A stretch of DNA of 64,000 nt from Leguminivora glycinivorella. Its lineage: Eukaryota; Arthropoda; Insecta; Lepidoptera; Tortricidae. The notes below the pieces were generated by a model. That model did not search any database and had not been told where the DNA came from. It was given only the letters and a program-made list of their open reading frames with translations. The stretch is taken from the NCBI RefSeq assembly GCF_023078275.1, contig NC_062977.1:16203118-16267117 (forward strand), in the 5' to 3' direction. This document shows, in pieces, positions 44,627 through 54,809 of the stretch (positions are counted from its first letter, which is position 1; each line of letters starts with the position of its first letter). The position numbers and the translations under genes are program-made.

Positions 44627-45946
44627 ATAAGGGCGATTCTCAGGGATGACGTTCGGTGCCTGATTTCGGTGCTGATTTTTATTTACTACTTTATTGATAT
44701 GTCAGTCAATTTACTAAAATCTAGCCTAAATATAAAAAATATTGGTGGTGGAGGCCTCCATTAGAACCTTATAGTTTGTAAGAAATCTGACATTTTAAAA
44801 TCACCGAAATTATGTATGGGCACTGTAATCAATTTGCCCCACCGAATTCAATTTTTTACACATTATTCCACATTTCAACTTAATATATAACTTATTATTC
44901 AATTTATTGATATTTTTCATTTTAATTCGATGACAGGTCATGTAAAAAGGCACATAATCGCGCAATTTTACTTAATTTATCATGGTAATAAACTAGTATT
45001 TATCGAGTAGAGAATTTTGTACCCATAGTATGGCTTAGTTTTCTTAGAAACATAGTTCTATGTGTTTACAAAGTATATCCCACTATTTAAATATGAAATG
45101 TTAGAAAACAATGGACAATAAACCAGTTTACAACGTGGCAATCGAAGTCGGTGGTCACTTTTTTTGATATCGGTGGTCAAAAAATCCACCGAAACCACCG
45201 AAATCAAGTCCACTGATATCAAATTTTATAGCTTTTTTGGAGATAACTGCAATAGCATGCATGATACAGAGGAGATGTCATAATGACGTAATAACATACT
45301 TTCAAGGTTTTATTAGTACCTTACATAACGACAAATGCACCTAAACTGTGGGAGTAAATTGATCCACCTAATGTTAAAAAATATGGGACCAAACTCAGCA
45401 AACTACTGAGAAACCTTCAAAAAGTCCCCTTTATAAAACGTTACTTCATCTCCTCTACACTGAATGGTTAAAACATAGCTAAAACATGCTTTATTAATGC
45501 CTTTGTGTCCCTGATCTACTAATTTGTAAGAATACTGTCATGTCTAAAAAATTACACCGAAATCAGTCACTAGCCCGGGACACATGGTAAATTTATCTTT
45601 ACTCGATGAGTTCAGCTAACATATTATTTTTATACAGAAAATATGATAGGTTAACTAATACCTTATACGTGAATATCTATAACAACTGCGATCAACAACT
45701 CCATCTTGAGTTATGATTTTTTGTTTTGCAAATTCTGGGTGCGGGACACGCCCACCGACGGTCATTTTTCGCATTTAATATTTTATTACTTATATTATAC
45801 AAATAATTAATAAATAATGTTATAGTGAACCAAATAGAACAGAGGCTAAAGATTATGCCTGAATTAATTCAGATTTTTAGAACAGTCCGTTCTGACGTTT
45901 TTTGCCCCGGACACGTAAAAACGCGCCTCCTGAGAAATGCCCATAA
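44627..45946. mobile_element. Non-autonomous DNA element, ~1.3 kb, ATAA flanks
   Basis: The left end GGGCGATTCTCAGGGA (44631) and the right end, reverse-complemented, GGGCATTTCTCAGGAGG (45942) form an imperfect inverted repeat. ATAA precedes the left end and follows the right end. The interior is AT-rich with several TCGGTG / CACCGA words and GGACAC motifs, but no ORF of meaningful length. The class is unknown. Confidence 0.5.
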
Positions 45947-46763
45947 ACGGGTAATATTTTAATATTACGCGTCTGTAATATAATATGCTTTTCACTTTTT
46001 CCTAATCAAATAATTGTTTACTTTTTCCATCCATATTTTTAATTTAGTTCAAATCAAGTATTATAATTATAAACTTTATTTTAATCTAATTTTTTTTTTG
46101 CAATTCATAAATATGTACCTGCATTTCTGCACAGTATTTTTCTTCAACGATACGCTAAATAATAATGATTTACGAAACTCGATGATTGCACAGATTCGGA
46201 ATAACCAACCATTATTCGTAAAAAGCGCAAAAGATTTCTAAATGTAAATATGCTCTCACAATCCACCTGAAAACCTAGATTATTGCAGTAATTTTTTCAC
46301 AATATCGAGTGGCACGCCTAAAGGCCCGATTCAAGTTTTAATATACCTTACATATTCCTTTTATGTAGGTACGATACGGATCGGATACGGCAGTATCCAA
46401 AATTATGTTTCTTCAACTTCTTTTGTCACTGACGTATCCAATCATTATTGTTTCAAGATCTTATTTTGTACGTATGTTGAAGTTCGAACCGTGCCATAAT
46501 TCGATGCAGGCAAAATTGTGGATGCCACTCACGAACATTCGCAATGCTCTTGCGCAGCGTACGCGCTTGCGCACTTGTGTGTTGTTCCGATGGTCCACCG
46601 AGCGAACACTGACCACTCTAACTTTGCAGTAACTTGACAGTATGAATGTATGTTTGTTAGACCTGGGGATTATTCTAGCGCGATTTTCGTGTTGTTAGTG
46701 CTTGACAAAATAAAATATAGATTAACCTGTTACCAATAAGTACAAGTAAGTAAGGTTGCCCGT
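45947..46763. other. No recognisable feature
   Basis: AT-rich; a GC-richer patch at 46540-46640 has no supportable exon. Confidence 0.3.
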
Positions 46764-46880
46764 TAAGGTTAAGAATTTCTCCACCCCTTTTGTGGTTGTC
46801 GTAGAAGTCTATTGTGGGAAGTGGGTTAGTTACATTGTGGCATAGGTAAGACGTTGGCAACCTGTCACATTTTCGGTTTC
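46764..46880 (+). repeat. Family F, 5' part (diverged)
   Basis: GGTTAAGAATTTCTCCACCC, GTCGTAGAAGTCTATTGTGG and GTTGGCAACCTGTCACATTT match the 5' half of family F. Confidence 0.6.
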
Positions 46881-46999
46881 TTACAACCTAAGGGGTTGTA
46901 ATGTGTGTCAGGGGGGTAATGTGTGTCATTTATTGTAAATACAAATTATTTTATCCCGTCACATGACTTATCAAAATACATGCAGCTTATATAAATTCT

Positions 47000-47076
47000 A
47001 CGTTTGCCCGGGGCATCGTCCCTAGGACGCTTGCCGCGCTTCCTCGCTGTATTGCTAGGCTCAGCCGTTGTGAAAG
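47000..47076 (-). pseudogene. Retroelement C-terminal tail fragment
   Basis: The minus frame reads SQRLSLAIQRGSAASVLGTM and then P, matching the tail at 24412. It lies between two family-F pieces, so it interrupts or was captured by that repeat. Confidence 0.55.
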
Positions 47077-47081
47077 GAAAT

Positions 47082-47185
47082 TATCCGTGCGTAACCCCTT
47101 AATTGTCAAGAGTGACACTAAAACTTGAGTAGTTTCATGTGCTCTGCTTACCCCCTTATGGAATACAGGCGTGATTGTATGTATT
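47082..47185 (+). repeat. Family F, 3' part
   Basis: TAACCCCTTAATTGTCAAGA, TTTCATGTGCTCTGCTTACC and GGCGTGATTGTATGTAT. Together with 46764-46880 it makes one family-F copy split by 200 bases that include the retroelement tail. Confidence 0.65.
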
Positions 47186-47506
47186 TAAGTAAGTAATTTC
47201 TATAAACACTATTCAACAGTTTAATAACTAGATCATTATGTTTTTCTTTTCAGTCTTAACTCAAGGCTAGTAGAGGGTAAACTTAAAATGGTTTGTCGGA
47301 ACTATTAGTTATTTCACGCTATATATGAACTTGCAATCACAACGTACGGTCTGGCATCATTACTAGCGCCTTGGGCTCTATTGCCACTAAATTCCTGACT
47401 AATAATAAATAATTCAGGTACTGCGGATTTCGCGTACCTTTCATTAGATTCGCTGTACGACATTTTATAATAGGAGTTCAAATGTCAATATAATTATAAT
47501 TTTAGC

Positions 47507-47695
47507 GTTGAAACTCTTGGTCCGTGGGGTCCAAGCGCCAAGAATCTTCACGGGGCGCTGTCTAAAAAAATTATTGATGCCACTGGGGACCGTAGAGCTG
47601 GCAGCTTCCTCGCTCAGCGCATAAGCGTTGCGATTCAGCGAGGTAATGCTGCCAGCATCTACGGAACATTGCCGAAGGGGGAATTTTTATTTTAG
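47507..47695 (+). pseudogene. Retroelement C-terminal tail fragment
   Basis: The plus frame reads VETLGPWGPSAKNLHGALSK, KIIDATGDRRAGSFLAQR and ISVAIQRGNAASIYGTLPKG before a stop at 47693. It is collinear with 24412-24653 but read on the other strand, so it is a separate insertion. The following T/A-rich 100 bases are the probable 3' untranslated region. Confidence 0.6.
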
Positions 47696-47870
47696 TTTTA
47701 ATTTAGGCTATATTTAGATTTAGGTCAATTTACTTGGTTTATAACTTATTAGTTTATAATTTTTGATGTCTTTTTTATCACTTTCTTCATTAAATTATGA
47801 TTTCCGTCTCTGTATTTAGTATTGGTGTACTCGTAAGTATTGATACCTTCAACATTTATAAGTATGTACA

Positions 47871-48043
47871 TACTAGCTTTTGCCCTCGACTTCGCTCGCG
47901 TTAGAATAAGACAAAAGTAGCCTATGGCACTCTCCATCCCTTCAAATATCTCCACTTAAAAAATCACGTCGATTCGTCGCTCCGTGAAAGACGGACAAAC
48001 AAACAGACACACACACTTTCCCATCTATAATATTAGTATGGAT
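47871..48043 (-). repeat. Interspersed repeat family C
   Basis: TACTAGCTTTTGCCCTCGAC, TCACGTCGATTCGTCGCTCC (with TTTTGCCG deleted) and CACTTTCCCATCTATAATAT ending TTAGTATGGAT. Confidence 0.7.
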
Positions 48044-48205
48044 GTACCATACTTAATAAAATATACCCACGCCTACACCCCCAAAAGGGGCAGGCAAAAC
48101 GAAATTGTGATTGTGTGTGTTTTCATTTCGTGGCACTTCATTACTTTCTGTCTTGTTATTATTATGTGTTCTTTGTCTTGTCTGTGTTCACGAATAAATG
48201 TTTAT

Positions 48206-48310
48206 TCTATTCTATTCTATTCTATTCTATTTAGTGACAGGTTGCTAGCCCATCGCCCTTACCATAATTTAACCCATATCCAAGCGGGTGGTAATGTTCT
48301 TAACCCGTTA
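48206..48310 (-). repeat. (TTCTA)n microsatellite and family F 5' part
   Basis: Five TTCTA pentamers occupy about 48206-48231. After them GTGACAGGTTGCTAGCCCAT, ATTTAACCCATATCC and TTCTTAACCCGTTACC are the reverse of the family-F 5' half. Confidence 0.6.
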
Positions 48311-48390
48311 CCATACAGTCTCTTCCAAAACCTTTTATCTATTCGACAAATATACAAAAACATTGATAATTATTGAGTTACGTAAAAAAA

Positions 48391-48638
48391 AATATTATAG
48401 GACATTTTTACACAGATTGACTTAGTCCCACGGTAAGCTCAAGAAGGCTTGTGTTGCAGGTACTCAGACAACGATATAAATAATATACAAAATAAATACT
48501 TATATACATAGAATAACATCCATGACTCGGGAACAAATATCTGCGTTCATCACACAAATAAATGCCCTTACCGGGATTCGAACCCGGGACCGCGGCGTAG
48601 CAGGCAGGGTCACTACGCGCTAGGCCAGACCGGTCGTC
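48391..48638 (-). mobile_element. tRNA-derived SINE (family A), full length
   Basis: Reverse complement of the family. The A-box region reads CTGGCCTAGCGCGTAGTGAC, a variant shared only with the 63760 copy, so these two form a subfamily. Head and tail are complete. Confidence 0.85.
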
Positions 48639-48700
48639 CGTAAATATCATGAACATAACACTGATTTTAAACTTACACGATTATTACACATAATTATTTT

Positions 48701-48781
48701 TAAAATCGGGACTTAATCGCGTATGACTACATATTAAACTGACCTCCAATATGTAGTCATACGCGATTAAGTCCCGATTTT
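48701..48781. repeat. Inverted repeat, ~33-base arms
   Basis: AAAATCGGGACTTAATCGCG continuing to TATGACTACATATT is mirrored exactly by AATATGTAGTCATACGCG and on to CCCGATTTT, with a 12-base spacer (AAACTGACCTCC). Confidence 0.85.
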
Positions 48782-49154
48782 TTTTTAAATAACTATACAA
48801 AACTAATTGAACTAAATATTTAAAAATAAACTTATAATAATAATTATCATGAACATAAACTGATTTCCATAAGAAATCTGTAACATAAAGCACATGTTTA
48901 CACTCTTTACCTCGTATAGAAAGCTGGTGGGATTGCATCTAGCCATAATACAGAGCTATCAGCGCACCTTTACGTAATTATAAGAAATTATCTATCGTGC
49001 TTGAGCACTAATCTCATCGATTGTTATAACCTTGTAGCATAACATTATCTTGTAGACACACATTACACTACATTACACACACATTACATTGTCTTATGTG
49101 TTGTTGTCTTGTGTAGACAGAGTCCTAATTAATTGAAATTATTAATCCTAATCC

Positions 49155-49400
49155 CCGTGTGGTGACGGATTAAGAATTTCACCACCCCCTTTCTTCCCGT
49201 GGGTGTCGTAGAAGGCGACTGTGGGATATGGGTTAAATTGTGGCGTAGGCGAGAGGCTGGCAACCTGTCACTACAATGTCACAGTTTCGTTTTCTTTCAA
49301 CCCCTTATTTGCCAAGAGTGGCACTGAAACTTGAGTAGTTTCATGTGCTCTGCCTACCCCTTCATGGGATACAGGCGTGATTGTATGTATGTATGTATTA
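49155..49400 (+). mobile_element. Interspersed repeat family F, full-length copy
   Basis: Nearly identical to the nested copy at 16976: GTGTGGTGACGGATTAAGAA, GCGACTGTGGGATATGGG, GTCACTACAATGTCACAG and GATTGTATGTATGTATG. No ORF spans it. Closeness of the two copies suggests recent activity. Confidence 0.75.
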
Positions 49401-49440
49401 ATCCTAATTAACTTATTGCAGCTGGCTTCGGACATATACA

Positions 49441-50195
49441 GGCTGAATAAAAAGGACCGATCTAACTTTGCATAGTGACTTTTGAGGTCATAATGACCTA
49501 GCAACCACACTTCTATTGAACTTGTTTTGCATGTGTTTTGTTCTACCTACACACCACTTTTATTAAGTTATAATTATATTAAATCTTTATGTTTTTGTTA
49601 TAGCAACTTACTAGCGCGGCACGAAACGATCATTAAGTTTAAAAAGTGTTTTGCTCACGAAACTATTTGTAAATATTTGTTATTTTTTTCTCAAATAAGT
49701 GAATTATTGTTATTCTTTTGAGAAATAAAGATCTTTAAACCGAATGAACAACTTTTATTATGGGACCAATACTCATCCTCCTTGCGTTATCTCGGCATTT
49801 GCCACGGCTCATGGGAGCCTGGGGTCCGCTTTGACAACTTATCCCAAGATTTGGCGTAGGCACTAGTTTCACGAGAGCGACTGCCATCTTACCTTCCAAC
49901 CCGAAGGGTAACTAGGCCTCATTGGAATTAGTCCGGTTTCCTCACGATGTTTTCCTTCACCGAAAAACGACTGGCAAATACCAAATGACATTTCGCACAT
50001 AAGTTTCGAAAAACTCATTAGTACGAGCCGGGGTTCGAACCCGCGACCTCCGGATCATAAGACTGAAAAAATATTTGGCTGTTTCATAGAAATGAGTTGA
50101 TACTCATGAAATTCAACATTGGTCCCATAATCTTGTTCATTATGACCTCACTATGTAATGCAAAGTTTTAACGGTCCTTTTTGTTTCACCGTGTA
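49441..50195. mobile_element. Inverted-repeat element containing a SINE
   Basis: The left arm (AATAAAAAGGACCGATCTAA, TTTGCATAGTGACTTTTGAG, GTCATAATGACC) is mirrored at 50137-50190 (ATTATGACCTCACTATGTAA, GCAAAGTTTTAACGGTCC). A second inner pair (TATGGGACCAATACT at 49760 and its complement at 50117) surrounds the SINE at 49773-50058. A fragment of the right arm opens this window at 1-45. Confidence 0.6.
49773..50058 (-). mobile_element. tRNA-derived SINE (family B), most complete copy
   Basis: The reverse complement starts near GGAGGTCGCGGGTTCGAACC, has the ATGAGTTTTTCGAAACTTAT body, the GGTGAAGGAAAACATCGTGA block, the CCATGAGCCGTGGC module and a GGAGGATGAG tail. It is the best copy for defining the family. 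Confidence 0.8.
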
Positions 50196-50639
50196 CAATT
50201 TTTTTTTTGGCAAAATTTCCTCAACTGTTTATAATTTTTTTTTTCTTTTGGCCCCAGGAATGCGTGGTTTAATTATTTTCCTTTCCTCGTGGGCACTTTA
50301 TAAGCCTTATAAGTATAATTCCTTTAACGTGACGATGCTACACCAAAATTGCTGGAAAAGTTATTAAAAATAACGAAAGAGGTTGTCTGATTCATGCCAC
50401 TACACGGTTGATGAGGCATCAGATTGTAATTACTTCATTGAGATCCTAGTTCTTTGCTAATGATGGTCAATCAAATTGCGAACATGATGCTTAATTAATT
50501 AATTGTTAATTTAATTAGAGGTTGTTAATTATAGGTGCATTCTAATACTAATTTATGCGCATCTTAAAAATTAATACAGGGACTGTCGATCCTCCATACA
50601 AACCTCATTCTTCTCCGTGGATATTAGGCAAAATAATTT

Positions 50640-51060
50640 ATCCCCTCACTAGCTCGGAAACACGTGTTTTGTCCTTTAATACCAGCGGGTAAAAACGCAT
50701 TATATCCACTAGTGGGTAAAGTCATTTGACCTTGAATAAAGTCAAATTAATTAACTGCTTTAAAATGGATAAAAGTAGGTGAATCTAGTAATAAAGATGA
50801 TTTACCACCTGTGAAAGTACTGGAAGCAGTGATAAACGCATTTTTTGCGCTGTAGTTTCCTCGCTATAGTGAGGGGAAAAGTTTTGTGTTACACTCGGGT
50901 GCAAATGTATTTTACTCCTCATGTGTTAGAAAACTCGCAAGTTCAGGATTCTATTCTCGAACCACTCGCTTCGCTCGTGGTTCAACTATAGAATCCTTTC
51001 ACTTGCTCGTTTTTCAATTCCACACTCAGCGTTAAAATACAACTTTGCCCCCTTGTATAA
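50640..51060. repeat. Dispersed AT-rich repeat (TCGCTTCGCTCGTGG type)
   Basis: Contains TCGAACCACTCGCTTCGCTC, GTGGTTCAACTATAGAATCC, TTGCTCGTTTTTCAATTCC and ACAACTTTGCCCCCTTGTAT. A similar order of motifs occurs at 57300-57720. Non-coding. Confidence 0.45.
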
Positions 51061-51335
51061 CAAGTAACTATTACATGTAGGTACCATCGGCCACACTGTT
51101 AGCTGTACACTTTTGATCCTTTATTACAAGGATGTAAAGTCTACCGATGGTTAGTTAATTAAGGCTGTTGCTGTTCGTACAAGCTCTATCGTACCTAGTT
51201 ATTAGTAACAAAATAATCCACTTGTAAATCACTTAATTGATTAATTCCACAAGTAATGTGAATGTTGAAGTCATGAATCTAGGTTTCTTTGTTATAAAAT
51301 GTTGATAAACGTGAATGTGACATGATAATGAGTAA

Positions 51336-51583
51336 TTATAATAATAATAATTCTGCTGCTGCAACCAGACCAACCCCACTAGTGACTAACCACGCATCAA
51401 CTACAGGACCATTTACCATAAACTTGGAGACTCTCACGACTGATAGGGACACGACTGACGTTATCTTATGATACGTTAGATATTATACTCACCTGAGCTG
51501 CACTTGGCTTAGGCCCGTGCATTTCAGTACACCGGTGAAAGCCGAGAAAAATAATGGAAGAAATATAATAATAATAATAATAA
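51336..51583 (+). repeat. TAA-bounded segment 1
   Basis: A non-coding segment of about 220 bases (TTCTGCTGCTGCAACCAGAC to CAGTACACCGGTGAAAGCCG, GAGAAAAATAATGGAAGAAA) bounded on the left by TAATAATAATAATT and on the right by a seven-unit (TAA)n run at 51565-51583. It is the first of several such segments in the cluster and is probably a 5'-truncated or non-autonomous copy of a TAA-targeted element. Confidence 0.5.
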
Positions 51584-51685
51584 GGCCTCTGTGCTGTTGG
51601 CTTCGGCCCCACGCATGCCTCCCAAAGGTCCGGGACCCCATGGTCCCGAGATATGGAAAAGACAAACAAATAATAATAATAATAA
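51584..51685 (+). mobile_element. TAA-bounded segment 2, truncated copy
   Basis: CCTCTGTGCTGTTGGCTTCG, GCCTCCCAAAGGTCCGGGAC, CCGAGATATGGAAAAGACAA and then AATAATAATAATAATAAG. The 79 non-TAA bases are the 3' end of segment 3 (52260-52342) with one or two differences. A 3'-end-only copy followed by TAA repeats is what target-primed insertion at TAA would leave. Confidence 0.7.
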
Positions 51686-52349
51686 GCCCGCGGGGGCAGC
51701 TTGTGGCGAGCTGACGGTGAGTGGCGACACCGCGGACCCCTATTCCAGAGGGCACTTCCATCTAGCCCTCGCCTCTGCACTTGCCTTAACCGGCCGGCCA
51801 GAGTGGATTCGCAAGAGCGGGACCTATGCTCCAGGTTGGAAGTGTAAAATGTCATAACGCCGGCGGCCTGCTGAATGGAACACCAGGAACCAAGCTACCG
51901 CAGACTCACCTCTCGACAACCTTTTAGCCACTCTCAAGTGTTGCTCTGTTGTCGCACCGTGCGTGCGGCCGTTTTGCAGGGCCCACTCAATGAGTTGGCG
52001 AGTCACCGCCTGCCTTTTACAATTGTGAGACTAATTGTCACGGCAGGTGTCCGATAGTCTCCTCCCATAGCCCTTTAACCAGTTCATCCAACTTTCAAAA
52101 CAATAACCCATGACCTTAGCTCCCATCGCAGCACAAAAGTGCTGCACTGCAATAGTCTTTGCACCTGGCGGGGACCATCTCCGGTTGTATCATATTGTGC
52201 GCTCGGGGATGGTATCCGCCACGTGTATCCCTTGCCTTTAGATTAAAATGTCTAAAAGGGCCTCTGTGCTGTTGGCTTCGGCCCCACGCATGCCTCCCAA
52301 AGGTCCGGGACCCCATGGTCCCGAGATATGGAAAAGACAGACAAATAAT
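51686..52349 (+). mobile_element. TAA-bounded segment 3, non-autonomous element or LINE 3' UTR
   Basis: About 660 GC-richer bases with no convincing ORF: GGAAGTGTAAAATGTCATAA, CTCACCTCTCGACAACC, GAGTTGGCGAGTCACCGCCT, GGCAGGTGTCCGATAG, then the end seen in segment 2, finishing CAGACAAATAAT. The ordered motifs are shared with segment 4 (56325-56940) with much divergence between. It is either a SINE-like partner of the R4/Dong-type LINE or the 3' part of a different TAA-specific LINE. Confidence 0.6.
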
Positions 52350-52520
52350 ATTTATTTTTATAGTATTTTTATCGCCGTTTTGGTTTTTCTGGTTCAGTTT
52401 TTGTGTATTTCTTACGCTACATTAAATCATGTATAATAACGAACATGCAACGAACTATCTACAATCTAAATACACGGTTATCAACATGAACTGTCAAACG
52501 GCGATAAGTGCATTGTGAAA

Positions 52521-54809
52521 ATGTTAACAAGGTCACGCACCAGAGCGGCACAAAGAAACGCACGCCCACCATCCCCGCCCGCCTCGTCCAGCTCCCCGTC
52601 CGCATCCTCGTCGGGCGACGAGTTCGCCACGGCGCCCGACACCGACGGGTCCAGCGACGAGAGCGGGCCGCCGCCGCCGCCGCCGCCACCACCTGCGCGA
52701 CGAGGGCGGCCACCGCTGCCGGCACGCTTGGGGCCTGCGGGACATCCTGCCCCGCCCACGGCTCCCGCTGCCGGTGGTGTAGTGCGTCGCATGACATGGA
52801 CTCGAGAAATAAACGAGAATGTCATGCGCGCCTATTACGGGGCCACAGAGGGGGGAATCCGGCTATCCGCGTACCGTTCAAGAATGCTACCTCTGTTCCA
52901 GGCACTCGAGCCATCCATCACCGTGTCGGAGCAGCGGCTATCGGATCAGGTGCGCGTCATTCAGCGGTCAAAGCGGTTGGATGACGCCACACTTGATCGG
53001 CTCCGCCAGGAGGCTCTCGCTACTTGCGCGGACCCCGCCTCGGGGCGGGATTTGCCCGCCATGTCGCCGGACCCGGTGCCCGAACCCGACCTGGCACCGG
53101 AGGCGCCGCGGGTTGATTCCGGTAACGACGGCGGGGACTTCGCGAGTCAGAGCGAGAGTGAGCCTGCCAATGAGCAACTGAGGAGGTCTTTGGAAGAGGC
53201 GATTACGCAGTATCGCTCCACAAACAATCCTAGGCCACGATTACCACGTCTGCCTATGAATAGACGCAATCTAGCGTTAATGGGAGCCTTAAACGCTTTA
53301 CTAGAGCCATTTATACGGACTAGTAAAGATCTAGATGATACACACTCGATCATGTACTGCGGAGCCATCGCGGCGTGCCGTGTTGCTCGAGTCAAGTTTC
53401 CGGACGCTGACCGTGCAACTAGGACCGTCGGAGGTGTCCCTGCATGGCAAGTACGGATCGAGCGTCGTATCAACTCGTTTAGGACTCTCATTGCAAAGCT
53501 GATCTGCTTCAGAGGGGGTAATAATCGCCCCCGAGTAATGCGCTTTGTGAACCAGGCGTTCGCGGGGACGGACATCAGGCCCCGCGACTATTTGGCCAAT
53601 GTCACAGAGCGCATCGACTTCCTGAAGCAGAAAGTCTATGCATGGGCAAGCCGTATTCGCCGCTACAGAAAGCGTGTGGACCGATTCCAGCAGAATCGTC
53701 TTTTTCAAAGCGACCAAAGGAAAGTATACCGGAGGTGGGAGGAAACCGACCCTCGTGTGTCTGACGTGCGGCTGCCGGATGCTACTGCCATGTCTGATTT
53801 CTGGCGTAGCATCTGGTCGGTGCCCGTCGAACACACGGAGGGTGAGTGGATGACCGTTGTCGAACGCGAGTGCGAGAACATCGAACCTATGGGGGCTATC
53901 ACCATCAGCCCCGACGACGTAAGTTGTGCTACCCGTACGGCCCAGAACTGGAAAAGTCCTGGACCTGACGGATTGCACAACTTCTGGCTAAAATGGTTTC
54001 GATGCTCGCACTCGCGTTTGGCAACGCAATTTCAACAAGCCCTCGATCTTGGTTCTCTCCCACCTTCCTTAACAACTGGTGTTACTTTCCTGCTCTACAA
54101 GTCCGGTAGTACCACGGAAGCAAAAAACTACAGACCCATCACGTGCTTGCCTACACTCTACAAGCTCCTTACATCCATTTTGAGAGCAAAAATTAACGCG
54201 CATATTGTCGCTAACAACATTCTGGCCCCCGCTCAAAATGGATGTAGGGTTGGGTCCCGTGGTACTAAAGAGCTCCTCCTCATAGACATGACCATTTGCC
54301 AACAAGTTCGGCGGAACAAGGGGGCCATCTCGGCCGCTTGGATTGACTATAAGAAGGCCTATGATTCGGTGCCTCATTCATGGCTGAGAAGGGTATTGGA
54401 GCTGTATAAACTTGATGCAGCTTTAATATCCTTCCTGGCTGCATGTATGAGGCAGTGGACCACAGTCCTTCGTCAACCAGGAGGCAGGGATGACCCCACT
54501 GGCCCGCAGGACTTCATAAGGATTGAGCGAGGAATATTCCAGGGTGACAGTCTGAGTCCATTATGGTTCTGCCTAGCTCTGAATCCCCTCAGCACCCTGC
54601 TGAAGGATTCTGGGCTAGGTTGCCGGCTTCGGAGAGAGGGTGAAGTCATCTCTCACCTTCTGTACATGGACGATCTCAAACTATTTGCACCGAACACCCA
54701 AGACCTGATGGTGCTATTGAAAACCACAGAAGTTTTCAGTACCGCCATCAGAATGGAGTTTGGTGTCGATAAGTGTGCGGTTATGCATGTACAGCGGGGG
54801 AGGTTGTAA
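52521..54809 (+). CDS. R4/Dong-like LINE polyprotein, N-terminal and RT part (frameshifted)
   Basis: This part of the element's polyprotein reverse-transcribes its RNA at the nicked target. The first in-frame ATG is 52521; an in-frame TAA lies upstream at 52467. An acidic, Pro-rich N-terminus includes a run of Pro near residues 50-57. It is followed by TWTREINENVMRAYY and FQALEPSITVSEQRLSDQ, a DNA-binding-like segment found in R4-type elements. RT blocks follow: SPGPDG (about 479), YRPITCLPT, motif A WIDYKKAYDSV with Asp at about 609, motif B QGDSLSP (about 674) and motif C YMDD (about 715). The frame then runs off at a run of five G (54796-54800) where copy 2 has six, and ends four codons later. 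So this copy cannot make the whole protein as written, unless the missing base is a sequencing error. Confidence 0.88.
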   Translation: MLTRSRTRAAQRNARPPSPPASSSSPSASSSGDEFATAPDTDGSSDESGPPPPPPPPPARRGRPPLPARLGPAGHPAPPTAPAAGGVVRRMTWTREINENVMRAYYGATEGGIRLSAYRSRMLPLFQALEPSITVSEQRLSDQVRVIQRSKRLDDATLDRLRQEALATCADPASGRDLPAMSPDPVPEPDLAPEAPRVDSGNDGGDFASQSESEPANEQLRRSLEEAITQYRSTNNPRPRLPRLPMNRRNLALMGALNALLEPFIRTSKDLDDTHSIMYCGAIAACRVARVKFPDADRATRTVGGVPAWQVRIERRINSFRTLIAKLICFRGGNNRPRVMRFVNQAFAGTDIRPRDYLANVTERIDFLKQKVYAWASRIRRYRKRVDRFQQNRLFQSDQRKVYRRWEETDPRVSDVRLPDATAMSDFWRSIWSVPVEHTEGEWMTVVERECENIEPMGAITISPDDVSCATRTAQNWKSPGPDGLHNFWLKWFRCSHSRLATQFQQALDLGSLPPSLTTGVTFLLYKSGSTTEAKNYRPITCLPTLYKLLTSILRAKINAHIVANNILAPAQNGCRVGSRGTKELLLIDMTICQQVRRNKGAISAAWIDYKKAYDSVPHSWLRRVLELYKLDAALISFLAACMRQWTTVLRQPGGRDDPTGPQDFIRIERGIFQGDSLSPLWFCLALNPLSTLLKDSGLGCRLRREGEVISHLLYMDDLKLFAPNTQDLMVLLKTTEVFSTAIRMEFGVDKCAVMHVQRGRL

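Noticed and set aside
48156..48376. Frame continuing to 48376 as a gene end
   Set aside because: Crosses a (TTCTA)n microsatellite and a family-F fragment; composition is repeat-derived.
51466..51857. ORFs with poly-Ile, poly-Asn or poly-Tyr runs
   Set aside because: The homopolymer residues are translations of (TAA)n / (TTA)n repeats.
52459..52825. Minus-strand and alternative-frame ORFs over the LINE N-terminus
   Set aside because: Ala/Arg/Gly-rich shadows of the GC-rich coding strand; the plus frame carries the conserved motifs.
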